A stretch of DNA of 64,000 nt from Kitasatospora sp. DSM 101779 (lineage in GTDB: Bacteria > Actinomycetota > Actinomycetes > Streptomycetales > Streptomycetaceae), in the NCBI RefSeq assembly GCF_025655475.1, contig NZ_JAHTIK010000001.1, positions 7,630,167 to 7,694,166 on the forward strand, in the 5' to 3' direction. Under the pieces are notes generated by a model, which saw nothing but the letters and a program-made list of their open reading frames with translations, made no database searches and was not told where the DNA came from. A program made the position numbers and the translations under genes. Shown piece by piece: positions 32,573 through 40,568 of the stretch. Within the stretch, counting starts at the first letter, position 1; the number at the start of each line of letters is the position of its first letter.

Positions 32573-33424
32573 TCAGGGGCGCTGCCACCAGCGGCGGGGG
32601 CGCTCCTGCCCCTCGCCGGGAGCAGCGGCCCGCTCCGCGGCGGCGGCCTGCCGGGCGGCCTCGGCGGCCCGCGGATCGTCGAACTCCCGGGACAGCACCT
32701 CGATCCGGCCGGTGGCCGGGTCGTGCCGCACCGTGTCCAGCGCCATGCGGTCGAGCTCGGCGATCGTCTCCGCGTGGACGGTGGTGTCCAGGGGCAGGAC
32801 CGCCAGCTTCGGGTCACCCCCGGCGACGGTCACCTCCTCGGCGAGCAGGGTGTCCAGCAACCGGCGCGGGGTGTCCGACGGCAGCCGCTCGTCCACCGCG
32901 ACGTGCAGCATCAACTGCTCGAACCCCGTGTCGACCCACCGCGCGTGGGACACCCACACCGACCGCACCGTCGGGAACTCGCGGATCCGGCGTCGCAGCG
33001 CATCCCGGAGCGCCACCGCCACGGGATGGGTGGACCAGGTCAGGCGCATGTCCTTGCCCTCCCCGCCCCGCCATCCGCGCTCGTGGAGCACCTGGATCAC
33101 CAGCCCCATCGGCAGGGCGGCGCGGCCGCGGTCGGAGTGGAGCACCAGCGCAGGGACGCCGGTCCGCTCGGCGATGTCCCACAGCCGCAGCGCGTCGCAG
33201 TGGAACGGAGCCACCGGCTCCGCCACCTGCTCGGCGAGGCACGCCGCACTGACGTAGCCCGGCAGGAACGGGATGTCGTCCTCGCTCTGCTGGAACGCGA
33301 CCTTGCCGCTCTCCGCCACGGGCACGTACACCCCGTGATCCACCACGGCGGCGAGCAGCACCTCCCACTCCGTACTGGCGGCGCCGCGGTCGAGGATGTC
33401 GGCAAGCACCGAGTTGATGTCCAC
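32573..33424 (-). CDS. SseB-like protein
   Basis: The 283-aa product begins with DINSVLADILDRGAAS and a repeat of strand-rich text (LLAAVVDHGVYVPV, ALVLHSDRGRAALPMG) that resembles the SseB N-terminal domain. A second half follows (FEQLMLHVAVDERLPSDTPR), and the tail is charged (RQAAAAERAAAPGEGQERPR). SseB-like domains in streptomycetes are linked to ESX/type VII or contact systems but are not characterised. GTG 33424 is chosen because TACGCT ends six bases upstream, a leaderless arrangement. TTG 33448 is in frame. Confidence 0.65.
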   Translation of the reverse strand: MDINSVLADILDRGAASTEWEVLLAAVVDHGVYVPVAESGKVAFQQSEDDIPFLPGYVSAACLAEQVAEPVAPFHCDALRLWDIAERTGVPALVLHSDRGRAALPMGLVIQVLHERGWRGGEGKDMRLTWSTHPVAVALRDALRRRIREFPTVRSVWVSHARWVDTGFEQLMLHVAVDERLPSDTPRRLLDTLLAEEVTVAGGDPKLAVLPLDTTVHAETIAELDRMALDTVRHDPATGRIEVLSREFDDPRAAEAARQAAAAERAAAPGEGQERPRRWWQRP

Positions 33425-33477
33425 GCGCACAGCGTACGGCAGCGTCAACTGCCCTGTGAGCCCTGGGCAATGGGGGC

Positions 33478-33573
33478 ATGGCAGGATTCCGGAGTGATCG
33501 CCGGGACGAGGGGGACACCATGACCGGCCAGTGGAGCACCCACGCGATCGACCTGCTGGTCGACACCGCTTGA
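33478..33573 (+). CDS. Possible 31-aa peptide or truncated gene start
   Basis: ATG 33478 (or ATG 33520, with GAGGGGGAC five bases upstream) opens a frame ending at TGA 33571-33573. The peptide ends MTGQWSTHAIDLLVDTA. The RBS is good, but the product stops after what looks like the first helix of a larger protein, so this may be a truncated remnant. Confidence 0.3.
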   Translation: MAGFRSDRRDEGDTMTGQWSTHAIDLLVDTA

Positions 33574-33617
33574 TCGGCCGCCGGCCGGCCCGGCCACCCC
33601 GGTCGGGCCGCCGCCGG

Positions 33618-34391
33618 TCAGCCCGCCGTCTCGGACCGTCCGTGGTCCTCGCCCGGGCGATCCGGGGTGTCGGCGGGGGGTGCGGGCTTGGTGTGGAGGA
33701 CGGCGCGGGCCTGTTCGGCGGCGCGGGTGATGCTTTCGCTGATGAAGTCGAGGAAGCGGGCGATGTTCTCCAGGCGGGTCGCGGCGGGGCTGTTGGGGCC
33801 GAGGACGGCGACGCCCTGGCGTGCGGTTGCGACGAGCTGGTCGTTGGACCGGGCGCTGGCGATGGTCGCCTGGTAGAAGAGTTCGTCGTCGACGATGTAG
33901 CGGTCGCGGCGGCGCTCGTCGCGCTCCCGGCGGACGAGGCTCTGGCTCTCCAGGAAGGCGATCGCCTTGGAGATGGACGCCGGGCTGACCTCCAGGCGCT
34001 GGGCGAGCTGGGACGCGGTGAGGCTGCCCGCGTCGCTGGTGAACAGACAGGTCAGCACCCGGGCACCCATCTTGGGCACGCCCGTCGCCATGAGGACCGT
34101 GGTGAGCGTCTCCTCGTACTCGGCCACGGCCTCGCTGTCGCGTCCCTGCGCCTGGGGAGCCGCCACCGACCCGCGGGGGGCGGCGGGCTTGCGGCGGTGG
34201 GCGCGGCGTTCGGTGGCGCGGTGGGCGAGGTCGGCGCGGTACGAGGTCGGGCCGCCGTTGCGCATCACCTCACGCGTGATGGTCGAGGTCGGCCGTTCGA
34301 GGCGCCGGGCGATCTCGGCGTAGGGGAGGCTGTCGGCCAGCCCGAGCGCGATCTGCTGGCGTTCCTGCTGGCTGAGCCTGCCTCCTGGCAT
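33618..34391 (-). CDS. MarR/GbsR-type regulator fused to an IS30-like N-terminal HTH
   Basis: The 257-aa product starts with RLSQQERQQIALGLADSLPY, then AEIARRLERPTSTITREVMR and a YRADLAHRATERRAHRRK tail. This is the HTH_38 DNA-binding head of IS30-family transposases. It is followed by a MarR/GbsR winged helix (ALTASQ-type: SLTASQLAQRLEVSPASISK, FLESQSLVRRERDERRRDRY) and a dimerisation helix (FLDFISESITRAAEQARAVL). No DDE catalytic core is present. It is divergent from the DUF4097 gene across an unusually A/T-rich region full of GTTGC/GCAAC half-sites. It is probably a repressor with two DNA-binding heads. Confidence 0.82.
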   Translation of the reverse strand: MPGGRLSQQERQQIALGLADSLPYAEIARRLERPTSTITREVMRNGGPTSYRADLAHRATERRAHRRKPAAPRGSVAAPQAQGRDSEAVAEYEETLTTVLMATGVPKMGARVLTCLFTSDAGSLTASQLAQRLEVSPASISKAIAFLESQSLVRRERDERRRDRYIVDDELFYQATIASARSNDQLVATARQGVAVLGPNSPAATRLENIARFLDFISESITRAAEQARAVLHTKPAPPADTPDRPGEDHGRSETAG

Positions 34392-34473
34392 CGCGTTCTC
34401 CTCGGACGTCCGCGGTGGTGGTCCGCCGGGTGGTCCCCGGCCCTGTCACTATAGCGTTCACTTCTCACCCATT

Positions 34474-34594
34474 GCAATGATCGTAATCATTGGCGTTGCA
34501 TTCCTCTTGGCATGGTTGCAACGATTTAACGGCCTTGAGCTGCATCGATACTGTTCTTGTGCAACGAACGTGTTGCCGTCAAATGGAAAGCAAC
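34474..34594. promoter_or_regulatory. Cluster of GTTGC/GCAAC half-sites in an A/T-rich promoter
   Basis: GTTGC at 34495, the palindrome GTTGCAAC at 34515-34522, GCAAC-N6-GTTGC at 34561-34576 and GCAAC at 34590-34594 occur within 100 bases. TGAT/ATCA (34478-34489) flanks CGTA just before them. The region is far richer in A/T than its surroundings. It separates the MarR-type regulator from DUF4097. Confidence 0.6.
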
Positions 34595-34642
34595 GTAGCG
34601 TTTCTGTTGTCCGAAACAAGCAGGCGAGCACAGGAGAGCCCG

Positions 34643-35308
34643 ATGCAGAAGTTCGACACCCCCGCCCCGATCTCCGCCGTCCTGGACGTCCCCGCCGGGC
34701 GCGTCCAGCTCATCGCCGCCGACCGCGTGGACACCGTCGTCGAGGTCCGGCCCGCCGATCCGTCCAAGGCGCGCGACGCCCGGGCCGCCGAGCAGGCCAC
34801 CGTCACCTACGCCGACGGCGTCCTGCGGATCCACGCCCCCGAACCCAAGAACAAGCTCCTCGGCTCGTCGGGCTCGGTGGAGGTGACCGTCCAGCTGCCC
34901 GCCGGCTCGCGCATCGAGGGCAGCGCGGCGGCCTGCGAGCTCCGCGGGGTGGGCCGCCTCGGCGACGTCGCCTTCGACGGCGCGTACCGCCGGATCAAGC
35001 TCGACGAGGCCGCGAGCGTCCGCCTCACCGCGGTCGACGGCGACGTCGAGGTCGGCCGGCTGGGCGGCCCGGCGGAGATCAGCACCGCCCGGGGCAGCAT
35101 CCGGATCGTCGAGGCCGGGCCCGGCACCGTCGTGCTCGGCACCCAGTCCGGGGACATCTCGGTCGGCGCGGCCGCCGGCGTCTCGGCAGCCCTGGACGCC
35201 GGCACCGGCCACGGCCGGATCAGCAACGCCCTCAAGAACAACGGCAACGCCGAACTCGACATCCGCGCCACCACCGCCTACGGCGACATCACCGCCCGCA
35301 GCCTCTGA
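34643..35308 (+). CDS. DUF4097 family beta-strand repeat protein
   Basis: The 221-aa product consists of short parallel strands in a right-handed beta-helix-like repeat, e.g. VTVQLPAGSRIEGSAAACEL, RLTAVDGDVEVGRLGGPAEI and GDISVGAAAGVSAALDAGTG. These are characteristic of DUF4097. It has no signal peptide or membrane anchor, unlike many members, so it should be cytosolic. ATG 34643 has CAGGAGAG seven bases upstream. It is divergent from the IS30-HTH/MarR regulator and 176 bases upstream of a hydrolase, so all three may form one module. Confidence 0.8.
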   Translation: MQKFDTPAPISAVLDVPAGRVQLIAADRVDTVVEVRPADPSKARDARAAEQATVTYADGVLRIHAPEPKNKLLGSSGSVEVTVQLPAGSRIEGSAAACELRGVGRLGDVAFDGAYRRIKLDEAASVRLTAVDGDVEVGRLGGPAEISTARGSIRIVEAGPGTVVLGTQSGDISVGAAAGVSAALDAGTGHGRISNALKNNGNAELDIRATTAYGDITARSL

Positions 35309-35484
35309 ACATCGCTCCGACGCCACCGGAGCGCCCGCTGCACCGGCGGAACCGGGACGGCCCGGCCGGGTCCGAGCGGTCGTCGCCCGACGACCCGGCC
35401 GGCCGTCCCCACCCGCCCTGCGACCCACCGCCGGGGCCGGGAGCAACCGAACACCACACGCCCGACACGACCAGGGGGAACACC

Positions 35485-36312
35485 ATGACGAAGAACAGCA
35501 CGTCCTCGACCGGCTCGACCGGCTCGACCTGGACCGGCCTGGTGCCGGTCGACGACACGGCCCTCGCGGTCACCGACACCGGTGGCCCCGGCGTCCCGGT
35601 GGTCTACCTCAACGGCCAGTTCGCCACCCAGGGCTACTGGCGGCGGGTCCGCGCCGACCTGGGCGCCGGGTGGCGGCACATCACCTACGACGAGCGGGCC
35701 CGAGGCAAGAAGTCGGGGCGCTCGGCGGACTACTCCTTCGAGGCGGCCGTCCGGGACGTCGACGCCGTGCTCGAAGCCCGGGCTGTGCACCGGGCGCTCG
35801 TGGTGGGCTGGTCCTACGGGGCGTTCGTCGGGGCGCACTGGGCCGCCCGGAACCCGGAGCGCGCCCTGGGCGCGGTCATGGTCGACGGCGCGTTCCCCTA
35901 CGACTGGCTGGACGAGGCCATGGAGCAGCGGATCCGCAAGCAGTTCCGGCAGTGGGGCCGGTTCATGCCGCTGCTGCGTCCGACCGGTCTGACGCCGCGG
36001 ATGACGGCCGATCAGATGGCGGACTGCAACATCGAGCTCGGCCGGGTCTCCCGCGAGCGGGAACTGGGCCCCGTGCTCGACGACATCGCCGTCCCGGTGC
36101 GGTACGTGGTCGCCTCCGGGGCGTCCCTCGGCAGTCGCGGCGACGAGCAGGAGCGGATCCGCACCAGCCTCGACGCGGTGACCGCCCGCAACCCGAACAT
36201 CGAGGTGAGCGCGAAGGTCGCGAGCAACCACGGCGCGCTCCTCAAGAAGGACTTCCGAGCCATCGCCGGAGCCGTGCGCGAGGTCGCCGCACTGGCCGGC
36301 GACGGGCGCTGA
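35485..36312 (+). CDS. Alpha/beta hydrolase
   Basis: The 275-aa product has VPVVYLNGQFATQGYWRRV near the oxyanion position and ITYDERARGKKSGRSADYSF. The nucleophile elbow is VVGWSYGAFVGAHWA (Ser in GWSYG), VMVDGAFPYDWLD follows in the cap region, and the C-terminal catalytic His is in KVASNHGALL. A Ser/Thr-Gly repeat (SSTGSTGSTW) precedes the domain. ATG 35485 has AGGGGG eight bases upstream. It lies downstream of DUF4097 and probably shares its promoter. Substrate unknown. Confidence 0.85.
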   Translation: MTKNSTSSTGSTGSTWTGLVPVDDTALAVTDTGGPGVPVVYLNGQFATQGYWRRVRADLGAGWRHITYDERARGKKSGRSADYSFEAAVRDVDAVLEARAVHRALVVGWSYGAFVGAHWAARNPERALGAVMVDGAFPYDWLDEAMEQRIRKQFRQWGRFMPLLRPTGLTPRMTADQMADCNIELGRVSRERELGPVLDDIAVPVRYVVASGASLGSRGDEQERIRTSLDAVTARNPNIEVSAKVASNHGALLKKDFRAIAGAVREVAALAGDGR

Positions 36313-36335
36313 CGGCACGCCGGCCCGGTCGTGAC

Positions 36336-36358
36336 CCCCGCCGACGCGCTCGGCGGGG
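36336..36358 (+). terminator. 9-bp hairpin after the hydrolase gene
   Basis: CCCCGCCGA (36336-36344) pairs with TCGGCGGGG (36350-36358) around CGCGC, 23 bases after the stop. Confidence 0.7.
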
Positions 36359-36447
36359 CCGCGGCATCGAAAGAAGCCCGGTGAGCACGACCACTGTCGG
36401 CCTGGGGTTCGTCACCGTCCGGGTCGCGGCAGCGGCGAGGTCGCCGA

Positions 36448-36993
36448 TCAGTCCCGCCCCGGCCTCGGGGGCCGCACGCCGAACCACTGCTCGGCGCCGT
36501 AGTCCTCGAACCGCTCCACCTCGACGAAGCCCAGCTTCGACGCGAGGCGCATCGAACGGAGGTTGGCGGTCTGGGTGGCGAGCACCACCGGTTCGCCCGG
36601 GAGCGCGTCGGCGAACCAGTCGAGTGCTGCCGCGCACGCCTCGGCGGCGTACCCGTGGCCCCACGCCTCCGGCAGGAACAGGTAGCCGAGCTCGGCCCTC
36701 CCGTCGGCCTGACGGATGTGCCCCGTCCCGCGGCCGAGCGTGATCGTGCCGATCATCGTCCCGTCGAGATCGACGACGAAGGAGCCGGGACGCCTGCTGG
36801 GCACCTCCGGCATCGCGCGCTCCAGCTCGTCACGCGACCGTGGGCCACCGACGTAGGTGCCCACCTCGGGTGAGGCCAGCAGCTCGATGTACGGGGCACG
36901 GTCCCGTGCCTCGGGCCCGCGGAGCACGAGCCGTTCGGTCCGGATCGGGGTGGGTGGCCATGGGTAGGGGTGCACGGTGACGGCGTCCGACAA
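36448..36993 (-). CDS. GNAT-family N-acetyltransferase (RimJ-like)
   Basis: The 181-aa product has RTERLVLRGPEARDRAPYIE at the start and SFVVDLDGTMIGTITLGRG. The acetyl-CoA site is spread over ELGYLFLPEAWGHGYAAEAC, and VVLATQTANLRSMRLASKLG, then FVEVERFEDYG, complete the fold. This is the RimJ/RimL group that acetylates N-terminal or small-molecule amines. TTG 36993 is chosen for AGGAG seven bases upstream. It is monocistronic. Confidence 0.88.
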   Translation of the reverse strand: MSDAVTVHPYPWPPTPIRTERLVLRGPEARDRAPYIELLASPEVGTYVGGPRSRDELERAMPEVPSRRPGSFVVDLDGTMIGTITLGRGTGHIRQADGRAELGYLFLPEAWGHGYAAEACAAALDWFADALPGEPVVLATQTANLRSMRLASKLGFVEVERFEDYGAEQWFGVRPPRPGRD

Positions 36994-37131
36994 GGGGCGG
37001 CTCCTGATCCTCCGGGCCGTACGGTTCGATCCCGTACGGCCGCGACAGACAACGACTTCTGACGTCGCCACAGGTCAAGACGTGCTCGAACCGACGGCGG
37101 TTGCACGCGCCCGCGGGATCCGCCGTTCAGG

Positions 37132-37314
37132 TCACCGGTCGAGGACGAGGAGTCCTGCGAGGGCCAGGACCAGCGAGATCACGCTGATGATCCGCTGCCG
37201 CCTGTTCCAGGAGCCCCAGCCCTGGAAGCCGGCCGGGGTCATGTTCTGAACCCACGCGAGCCCGGACAGCCCGGCCAGCAGCAGGACTCCTCCGACGGCC
37301 ACGTGCACGAGCAT
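37132..37314 (-). CDS. Small two-helix membrane protein (60 aa)
   Basis: The 60-aa product has hydrophobic segments VHVAVGGVLLLAGLSGLAWV and IISVISLVLALAGLLVL joined by a polar loop (NMTPAGFQGWGSWNRRQR). ATG 37314 has GGAG four bases upstream. It is a typical orphan small membrane protein, and no family is assigned. Topology is probably both ends outside or both inside, with the basic loop in the cytosol. Confidence 0.7.
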   Translation of the reverse strand: MLVHVAVGGVLLLAGLSGLAWVQNMTPAGFQGWGSWNRRQRIISVISLVLALAGLLVLDR

Positions 37315-37412
37315 GCTCTCCACCCCCCGCCCACCGCCGGCTCCCTCCGCGGCGCGGTCGATCGTCCCACGGGCCCGGCGTACACGCCACGGCGAATCCC
37401 CGGTGCCGGGGG

Positions 37413-37606
37413 TCAGGCGCCGTCCGGCGAGCAGCGGGGGATGCCGTCGCGGAACAGGCTGACGAGGAGTCCGTAGGCCTCGCCGGGGGTGTGTCCGTGG
37501 AGCGGGGCTCGGTGGCGTGGACCTGGACGGGTTCGGCGAAGGCACGGCCGACCAGGCCGAAGCACTGCTCCGCTCCGGCAGAGCCGGTGCATAGGATCAC
37601 CGGCAT
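37413..37606 (-). pseudogene. Frameshifted small ORF remnant
   Basis: One minus frame reads EQCFGLVGRAFAEPVQVHAT. The stretch ending at TGA 37413 lies in another frame and reads GEAYGLLVSLFRDGIPRCSP. A one-base change at the run of five G (37485-37489 on the plus strand) would join them into about 63 residues starting at the ATG complementary to 37604-37606. This overlaps the double-VOC start by two bases. Both halves have coding-like composition, but no family is recognised. Confidence 0.3.
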
Positions 37607-38345
37607 GCCACTACGACCCGTGATGGTGAACATCAAGGCCCTCGACTGCCCGGCGGTCGGCCGGTTCTGGGCGGAGGCGCTCGGCTGGAGCGCCTACCGC
37701 CCCGGCGTCACCACGTACGTCGGGCCCGCCGGCGGCCTGGTCTGGCCGGACCCGGTCTTCGTCTGCGTCGACGTCGTTCCCGTCCCGGATCCCAGGACGA
37801 CGACGAAGAACCGCGTGCACCTCGATCTCGCCACGAGCTCCGCGGGCCATCAGACGGAGTTGGTGGCGCGGCTGAGGGCTCTCGGTGCGACCCCCGCCGA
37901 CGTGGGCCAGGGCGACGTGCCGTGGACGGTCCTCGCCGATCCCGAGGGCAACGAGTTCTGCGTGCTGGAGCCCAGGGAGGTCTACCGGGACACCGGCCCG
38001 ATCGCCGCGGTGGTGGTCGACTGCGCGGATCCGCGGGCCATGGCCCGGTTCTGGGGCGAGGCGACGGACTGGACCCTGCACGAGGTGACCGACGATCAGG
38101 CGGTGCTGCGATCGTCCACGGGCGTCGGCCCGTACCTCGAGTTCATCCGCACACCCGACGTGGGGACCGGCCCGGACCGCGTCCACCTCGACCTGCTGCC
38201 GTACCCCGGCGACGACGCGAAGGCGGAGGTGGCCCGGCTCCGGGCCCTCGGCGCCACCGACCTCGACCTCGGCCAGGGCGACGTCCCGTGGACGTGCCTG
38301 ACCGACCCCGAGGGCCACGAGTTCTGCGTCCTCGCCCTGCCCTGA
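37605..38345 (+). CDS. Two-domain VOC (glyoxalase-like) protein
   Basis: The 246-aa product is a tandem of Glyoxalase_6-like domains: MVNIKALDCPAVGRFWAEAL to WTVLADPEGNEFCVLE, then IAAVVVDCADPRAMARFWGE to WTCLTDPEGHEFCVL. Each domain has the HLDL and DPEG(N/H)EFCVL strands that carry metal-site residues. The tandem arrangement makes an internal pseudo-dimer. TAGGAT (37592-37597) ends seven bases before ATG 37605, so it is probably leaderless. Likely a small-molecule binding or lyase protein. Confidence 0.88.
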   Translation: MPLRPVMVNIKALDCPAVGRFWAEALGWSAYRPGVTTYVGPAGGLVWPDPVFVCVDVVPVPDPRTTTKNRVHLDLATSSAGHQTELVARLRALGATPADVGQGDVPWTVLADPEGNEFCVLEPREVYRDTGPIAAVVVDCADPRAMARFWGEATDWTLHEVTDDQAVLRSSTGVGPYLEFIRTPDVGTGPDRVHLDLLPYPGDDAKAEVARLRALGATDLDLGQGDVPWTCLTDPEGHEFCVLALP

Positions 38346-38453
38346 CGCGGAGCCCCGTCGACACCCCGACGGGCGGGAGCGCCGCACCCCGGCCCCGCGG
38401 CCGGCGCCGGTGCGGCGCGGTGCCGGTGCCGACGGAGGCAGTAGATTCGCCGC

Positions 38454-38909
38454 GTGAACGACGCAGAACTCGCCGCGCTGCTGGTCGGACGTGCCGAGAC
38501 CCCCTACCCCGGCACCTGGCAGGACACCCCTTTCACGGAGCGGCGGAGCGGCGGTGTGTGCCACGCCCTCGTCGCGATCGACCCGGACGTGACCGCGCTG
38601 GGCGTGCGGCGCGAGGACCGCTCGCTGCGGCTGCTGCCGGAGCAGGCCACACCGCGGCTGGTGAACACGGGCGCGGAGGCCTTCGCCGCCTTCACCCGCC
38701 TCTGCCGGGAGGCAGCCGCCGAGGCCGACGCGTACGAGGACGAGGACGACGGCTCCGACGAGGCCGTGGACCGCGCCACGGCGGCCGGCGACGCGCTCAC
38801 CGGCGCGCTGCTGGCGGAGTTCGAGACCCTCGACCCGGCGGCCGTCGCCGACGAGAACTCCTTCCGGCACATCGCCGCCGAGGAACTGGGCTACGGCATG
38901 GGCGGCTGA
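38454..38909 (+). CDS. Hypothetical protein, weakly SUKH-like
   Basis: The 151-aa acidic product contains FTERRSGGVCHALVAIDPDV, an EAFAAFTRLCREAAAEAD helix and an acidic YEDEDDGSDEAVDR loop. It ends FRHIAAEELGYGMGG. The final AEELGYG resembles the end of SUKH-family immunity-type proteins, but the match is short and no toxin gene is adjacent. TAGATT (38442-38447) ends six bases before GTG 38454, indicating a leaderless transcript. Confidence 0.55.
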   Translation: MNDAELAALLVGRAETPYPGTWQDTPFTERRSGGVCHALVAIDPDVTALGVRREDRSLRLLPEQATPRLVNTGAEAFAAFTRLCREAAAEADAYEDEDDGSDEAVDRATAAGDALTGALLAEFETLDPAAVADENSFRHIAAEELGYGMGG

Positions 38910-39004
38910 CGGCCCGGCAAGCGTCCCACGTACCAAGCTCGCTGCCGGGCCCCCCGCGTGACGCAGGGTCACCCCGGCCCGACACCCTGACGGAAGCAGA
39001 AGAG

Positions 39005-39430
39005 ATGCCCGCGCAGACCACCCACCCCGACCACCAGGTCGACCGCGAACTCGTCGAGGCCGCGGCCCACGTCGCCCGCACCCGCTGCCGGGGCGACAAC
39101 CACACGATGGCAGCCGCGGCCCGCGCCCGGGACGGACGCATCGTCACCGCGGTGAACGCCTACCACTTCACGGGCGGCCCCTGCGCCGAACTCGTCCTCA
39201 TCGGCACCGCGGCCGCCCAGGGCGTGTACGAGCTGGAGACGATCGTCGCCGTGGGGGACCGCGACCGGGGCGTCGTGCCGCCCTGCGGCCGGTGCCGGCA
39301 GGTCCTGCTCGACTACTTCCCCGGCATCGAGGTCATCGTCGGCTCGGGCGACCGGGTGCGAGCCGTCCCCGTCGCCGACCTGCTGCCCGAGACCTACGTG
39401 TGGGCCGACCACCAGCTCGGCACCGAGTAG
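39005..39430 (+). CDS. Cytidine deaminase-family protein
   Basis: The 141-aa product has the zinc site of cytidine deaminases: Cys60-Ala-Glu62 (GGPCAELV, with Glu62 as proton shuttle) and Cys94/Cys97 in PPCGRCRQVLLDYF. HFTGGPCAE places Cys first, as in three-cysteine CDA enzymes. It probably deaminates cytidine or a related nucleoside such as blasticidin-type compounds. Length fits the family. The start is ATG 39005, four bases into the line of GAGAT. It converges with the gene at 39432 with one base between stops. Confidence 0.85.
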   Translation: MPAQTTHPDHQVDRELVEAAAHVARTRCRGDNHTMAAAARARDGRIVTAVNAYHFTGGPCAELVLIGTAAAQGVYELETIVAVGDRDRGVVPPCGRCRQVLLDYFPGIEVIVGSGDRVRAVPVADLLPETYVWADHQLGTE

Positions 39431-39431
39431 G

Positions 39432-39734
39432 TCACGGGTCGTGGCGGTCGTCCGTGAGGCAGACCGGGAAGTCCGGGTGCGAGGACCACGCGGCGAGGCC
39501 CTCGACGGCCACCGCCCAGGCACGGGCGGCCTCACCGGCCTCACCCCGGTCCAGGGCCTGCTCCGTCCGGGCGAGGTGCTCGTCGACCGCCCGGGACCAG
39601 GTCGCGAACGCCGCGTCGACATCACGGCTCGTGCCCCACTGCCCCACCGCGTCGGCCTGCTGCCGACGGGCGGCGACGAACGCCCGGGCAGCAGCCAGCT
39701 GTTCGGCGGTCGGAAGGCTCTCGCTCGTGCTCAT
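39432..39734 (-). CDS. Small helical hypothetical protein (100 aa)
   Basis: The product is nearly all alpha-helix: TAEQLAAARAFVAARRQQAD, DVDAAFATWSRAVDEHLART and EAARAWAVAVEGLAAWSSHP, ending VCLTDDRHDP. It has no membrane segment or motif. The start ATG 39734 is clear. Function unknown. Confidence 0.6.
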   Translation of the reverse strand: MSTSESLPTAEQLAAARAFVAARRQQADAVGQWGTSRDVDAAFATWSRAVDEHLARTEQALDRGEAGEAARAWAVAVEGLAAWSSHPDFPVCLTDDRHDP

Positions 39735-39956
39735 GCCCGGTCCTCGGTGGCCGTGCCGCCCGCACGCCCCACCCGCTGCGGGTCCTCGACGGGACGGCGC
39801 CGTGATCCTCGGCTGCCCAAGCTACCCCGGCGCCACGGCGACAGGCGCGATCCGCGGAGCCGTCCGCGCGCCGGGCCGCAGCCGCACGCCGCTGCGGCCG
39901 TCCCCGGGGTACGAAAACGGGATGACCGGGACAGCCGGGCCGTGCACAATCCCGGC

Positions 39957-40547
39957 ATGGGATCCGACCACAGTGGCGCGAGCCCGGGCGCCGACACCGA
40001 CCGTCTGCTGCGACGGCTCGACCGCGCCGTGCGCAGCGGCGAGCTGATCCGCGTCGGCCGGAGCATCCGCGGCGCCGACCGCATCGACGGCTTCGCCGTG
40101 GCCGCATCGCCCGGCTGGACGGTGCTCGCCGTCTGCACGGACGTCCAGCTCGACGGGTGGTCGGCGGTGCGGACGGCGGACATCACCGAGGTCCGCCGCC
40201 GGGGCGACGACACCTGCCTGACCATCAGGGCGCTGCGCCGCCGCGGGCAGTGGCCGGTGCGCCCGCCCCTGCCCGCCGTCCCGCCCGACGACCTGCCCGG
40301 GCTGCTGCAGGCAGCCGGCCGCGGATTCGGCCTGATCGCGGTGGGCCGGGAGCGGCAGCAGCCTGACGCCTGCTGGATCGGCGCCGTCGCGGAACTCCGT
40401 CCGAAGTCGCTGAGGCTGCACGAGGTCGACCCGGACGCCCGGTGGCACCCCGACGTCTCCGGGTTCCGCTTCAAGGACATCACCAGGATCGACTTCGGCG
40501 GCCGCTACGAGCAGACCCTGCAGGAGTTCGCCGGCCCGCGCCGCTGA
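39957..40547 (+). CDS. Conserved hypothetical protein (196 aa)
   Basis: The product has a charged N-terminal helix (DRLLRRLDRAVRSGELIRVG), beta strands (GFAVAASPGWTVLAVCTDVQ, DITEVRRRGDDTCLTIRALR), a VPPDDLPGLLQAAGRGFGLI segment and GFRFKDITRIDFGGRYEQTL at the end. The strand arrangement suggests two related halves that each contain a DITxxxFGG-type repeat (DITEVRRRG and DITRIDFGG). No known domain. CACAAT ends six bases before ATG 39957. Confidence 0.6.
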   Translation: MGSDHSGASPGADTDRLLRRLDRAVRSGELIRVGRSIRGADRIDGFAVAASPGWTVLAVCTDVQLDGWSAVRTADITEVRRRGDDTCLTIRALRRRGQWPVRPPLPAVPPDDLPGLLQAAGRGFGLIAVGRERQQPDACWIGAVAELRPKSLRLHEVDPDARWHPDVSGFRFKDITRIDFGGRYEQTLQEFAGPRR

Positions 40548-40568
40548 CGCCCCGCAGGGCCGTCCGGG

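Noticed and set aside
33618..34391. Complete IS30 transposase
   Set aside because: Only the N-terminal HTH is present; the DDE core is absent and a MarR domain follows.
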